Positions 62,001 to 64,000 of a DNA stretch of 64,000 nt are shown here, in pieces (position 1 is the stretch's first letter; every line of letters begins with the position of its first letter). Made by a program: the position numbers and the translations under genes. The stretch is from Diospyros lotus (Eukaryota; Streptophyta; Magnoliopsida; Ericales; Ebenaceae). Below the pieces are notes generated by a model. That model saw only the letters and a list, made by a program, of their open reading frames with translations. It ran no database searches and had not been told where the DNA came from. The stretch spans positions 9,881,925 through 9,945,924 of the forward strand of contig NC_068339.1 in the NCBI RefSeq assembly GCF_014633365.1, in the 5' to 3' direction.

Positions 62001-63907
62001 TTAATAAATAACTTAGGTACATGCAGGGCATCTTTCAAGGTAAGAGATTCATTGATATAAACATCTCTTGGACCAGCCACCACAGTGGTTGTACCATCAA
62101 CCATGGTAATTTTTCTGTTGCTAGGACAAGGAGTATATGAAATAAATTTTTGGGAGGAACATGTCATATGATCTGTGGCCCCTGAATAAATAATCCAAGC
62201 TCGAGAGAGTAGTATTTGAGACATTTAGTGCATGAAAAAAGGAAGAAAAAGTTAAAGAGTACAGGAACCTGATCCTGTAGGTTTTTTAGGAATCCAATTA
62301 GTTATCTCAGTTTGGTAATTTCTTCCTTGTAGAACTCAGTTGTCAATGATTCTGAAGAATCCATTTCTCCAGCTTGATGCATGTTTGCCACATAAGCCTG
62401 CTCTTCCCTCTTCTGATTGCCTGATGTCCCTTTACTCTCAGCTTGTGGCTTTCCATATAACTTCCAACATTTGTCTATAGTATGTCTAGGCTTCTTACAA
62501 TATGTACACCACAATAGGTCCTTGTTTAACCGAACCCCATCTAGAGTTCTTTTAGCCTCACCCCCTTGGTGTTCAGTACTAGAATGCTACATAGGCACCC
62601 TTCTTGTCATTAGTGCAGAATTTTCCACAGTAGAAGTCTCAAGCATGACTCCTCTCCTTCCTTCCTTAACACGACAATAGCTAGAATCTCATTTAGGGAT
62701 GGAAAGTCCTCTTTCCCTAGTATCTGTACTTTCATTGCATCAAACTCAATGTTTAGACCAACAAGAAATTCATAAATCCTGCATTTTTCAACAAACCATT
62801 TTAGTAGAGATGCATCCTCACTGCATGTCATTTTGATACATTGGTAGTGATCCATTTCCTGCCACAAAGTTTGTAGGAGATTGGAACATTCAGTGATTGA
62901 TCGGTTTCCTTACTTTGTTACTGAGATCTTTGTTTTAATCTTATAAATCTGGGATGCATCTCGAACTTTCGAATAAGTTTGTTTGACTGCATCCCAAATT
63001 TCTTTAGCTATACTTAAGAACATAACAATATCACTTATCTCAGGAAGCAATGAATTCCATAACTAAGACATTACCATAGAATCTTCTTCATCCCAAGCTT
63101 CAAATGTAGGGTCTCCTTATTTTGATCCAGTACCGAGTAAATGGCTCAGCTTGCCTCTACCTTTTAAAAATGTACGAACTAATTGAGACCACTTCAAATA
63201 ATTCTTACCATTTAGCCTGTAGGCTGCCTGGATGTTCTGCAATTCTTCGGTTTGGGAAGTGTTCTTGTTCTCCCAGCTAACAGTTGCTATAGCTGGTGCT
63301 TCAGATGCACCACTTGATTCGGTTATAGTAGACATAGCTCCTAGATGAACTGCACTTGATCTCTTAGGTCACAAGATTGCTAGGCTCATGGTTACAAAAA
63401 AAAATATCGGCTTCTCAGAAATAGGATGCCTATGGCTTTGATACCATGTTAGGATTTAGCAAGGAAAAACTGATATTATTTCCAGCACAATGGACTCACT
63501 ATATATACAATTTAGGAGATGAACTACCCACTTCCTTAAAATAAGGAACCACTATCTAACCACCTAATCTGAAACACAACAATAATTAAGGACCATAACT
63601 CAACCCACTACTAGATCACAAAAACTGAAAAACAACCAATTATAGGAAGAAAAAAAAAACAATAATTCATAAATCTGAAAATTATTCCTTATTTCCCGAC
63701 AGAAAATAAAACAAATACATCTAAATAATCTTCAAAACACATTATAGTTGCATTATTACCAGATATCACTTGTTATTCAAGGTGTACCAGAGTTGCAATC
63801 TGAAAAGAGCTTCATACCTCCATAACTATTCCCCTCAAACTCTCAGAGTGTAATGGAACTACTTTCCCAACTCTCAACTGGAAGTCACCAAGTCGGTATT
63901 GGGACCC
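50063..63907 (-). CDS. MED20: Mediator subunit 20 (MED20), last two exons
   Basis: Exon 63907-63818 (30 codons, acceptor TTTTTGTAG, donor GTATGAAG) encodes [20 protein letters not shown] and LRGIVME. The last exon 50305-50063 (acceptor TTTCTCAG) continues in phase 0 as [20 protein letters not shown], with [15 protein letters not shown] and [18 protein letters not shown], ending VQPVRN and a stop. This is the C-terminal part of plant MED20, a head-module subunit of the Mediator complex that bridges regulators and RNA polymerase II. Upstream exons lie beyond the window. The intervening intron (50306-63817) is 13.5 kb because of nested transposons. MED20 recognition is from motif memory. Confidence 0.82.
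50306..51861. other. MED20 intron, left part
   Basis: Holds a compound microsatellite (GC)n(GT)n(GA)n at about 50,765-50,801, the RTE tail described separately, and A/T runs. A frame at 51367-51594 has no family features. Confidence 0.55.
50805..51310 (-). mobile_element. RTE LINE 3' fragment, copy C
   Basis: The minus strand gives degraded RTE C-terminal text (KMRETWLKWF near 51,050, [21 protein letters not shown]) and the tail ATGTAGCCGACTCCACATATTAGG, close to the tails of copies A and B but from a more diverged subfamily. It is 5'-truncated. Confidence 0.75.
51867..52113 (-). repeat. 3' LTR of the MED20-intron Copia
   Basis: 247 bp, homologous to 63447-63701. Confidence 0.93.
53890..54400 (+). 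repeat. CTCGCC hexamer-rich tract in the left arm of hAT
   Basis: Imperfect tandem CTCGCC/CCTCGC repeats. They create long Ala-Leu and Arg-Ala frames on both strands (54100-54420, 54384-53980), which are artefacts of the repeat. The tract sits between the left terminal repeats and the transposase, where the promoter should be. Confidence 0.85.
54535..56689 (+). CDS. hAT transposase with BED zinc finger (3 exons)
   Basis: Exons 54535-56145, 56229-56538 and 56637-56689 have GT/AG borders and join in phase to 657 residues with no internal stop. A BED-type zinc finger lies at about residues 34-80 (VWNHFVKIG, Cys54, Cys57, His71, His75). The catalytic core follows, with [20 protein letters not shown] near residue 180 carrying the first acidic residue, then a DNAISND segment and [14 protein letters not shown]. 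The C-terminal dimerisation domain is in exon 2: [34 protein letters not shown] and [19 protein letters not shown]. Exon 3 adds an acidic tail (five Glu). Length fits plant hAT transposases (Ac/Tam3-like, RICESLEEPER-like). It would cut and paste this element. Intactness is judged by frame only. Confidence 0.92.
61372..62224 (-). pseudogene. Copia protease and integrase region
   Basis: Minus strand: [15 protein letters not shown] is the pepsin-like protease motif, but the catalytic Asp of D-S-G-A-T is Tyr (GAT to TAT). [14 protein letters not shown] follows. The integrase start [20 protein letters not shown] and [20 protein letters not shown] contain the first catalytic Asp; [15 protein letters not shown] follows. 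The text stops near the second Asp ([11 protein letters not shown]). The rest of integrase toward 60.7 kb is degraded. Confidence 0.85.
62302..63335 (-). pseudogene. Copia gag
   Basis: From ATG 63335 the minus strand gives a short leader, then [20 protein letters not shown] and [15 protein letters not shown] stop and frame change follow, then [36 protein letters not shown] and a zinc knuckle [21 protein letters not shown] (62514-62450). All are familiar Copia Gag phrases. Several stops break the frame. Confidence 0.85.
63447..63701 (-). repeat. 5' LTR of the MED20-intron Copia
   Basis: 255 bp, homologous to 51867-52113. Followed on the minus strand by the primer-binding site. Confidence 0.93.
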
Positions 63908-64000
63908 CTACAAAAATTGCATAACTAGTAAGATTCCAAAAACAAAGCAGCATGAAAAAAAAAAAAAAAGAGGAGAAGAAGAAGAAAGACAGCATGGTTT

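Larger units (their letters stand above)
51867..63701 (-). mobile_element. Copia LTR retrotransposon in the MED20 intron, outer shell of the nest
   Basis: LTRs 51867-52113 and 63447-63701, target duplication GAAAA (51862-51866 and 63702-63706). On the minus strand the LTR starts TGTCGGGAAATAAGG and ends CCTAACA or TCTAACA. The primer-binding site TGGTATCAAAGCCA (63446-63433) abuts the 5' LTR and the purine tract GACGGGGAG abuts the 3' LTR. Domain order on the minus strand is gag, protease, integrase, reverse transcriptase, RNase H. An RTE LINE entered the RNase H region. By eye the two LTRs differ at roughly 15-20 positions plus small indels, so the insertion is not recent. Confidence 0.95.

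Overview
Plant nuclear DNA, almost certainly from a flowering plant and probably a eudicot. The evidence is: intron-split nuclear genes for PsbX (with a plastid/thylakoid presequence), cytosolic ribosomal protein S3, an EARLY FLOWERING 4-like protein, an MSL10-type mechanosensitive channel, a stress A/B-barrel protein and Mediator subunit 20; a Cassandra TRIM with a 5S-like LTR; and Copia, Ty3/gypsy, RTE and hAT elements. I cannot name the species. Layout: 1-1448 is the right part of a non-autonomous hAT-like element. 1.7-2.4 kb is a broken DUF1985 transposon gene, followed by AT-rich DNA full of ATATCGGTT motifs. 5.2-14.1 kb is the five-exon MSL gene (+), whose 5.7-kb intron 2 carries a gag-only gypsy element that is itself invaded by an inverted TRIM concatemer. 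16.0-16.4 kb is psbX (+). 19.0-21.7 kb is RPS3 (-, six exons). 23.3-23.5 kb is a SINE with a 12-bp target duplication. 24.0-27.5 kb is an RTE LINE (-) interrupted by a complete Cassandra. 30.1-31.6 kb is the ELF4-like gene (-) with a 5'UTR intron. 35.7-36.4 kb is the UP3-like gene (+). 37.2-38.7 kb holds hAT (DUF4371) and CYP72-type P450 relics. 39.07-49.20 kb is a Copia element (-) containing a hAT fragment and a complete gag-only LTR element (+). 50.06-63.91 kb is the 3' end of MED20 (-), whose 13.5-kb intron holds a three-level nest: Copia (-), inside it an RTE LINE (+), inside that an intact-looking hAT transposon (+). The host genes are ordinary housekeeping, light and clock genes and do not form an operon-like unit; the shared theme is intron and intergenic growth by nested transposons. 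Every nesting was dated relatively by reading target-site duplications directly: GAAAA, GTTTT, GGTGA, TCCAT, ATTTAAAT and 12-16-bp LINE/SINE duplications. The least expected structures are an array of GTCGAC palindromes placed just upstream of the TATA box in both LTRs of the gag-only element, two hAT elements of the same build with CTCGCC-rich arms (one apparently coding-competent), and the inverted TRIM concatemer. I found no clearly new biochemical system. The GTCGAC array and the gag-only elements are the best candidates for follow-up.
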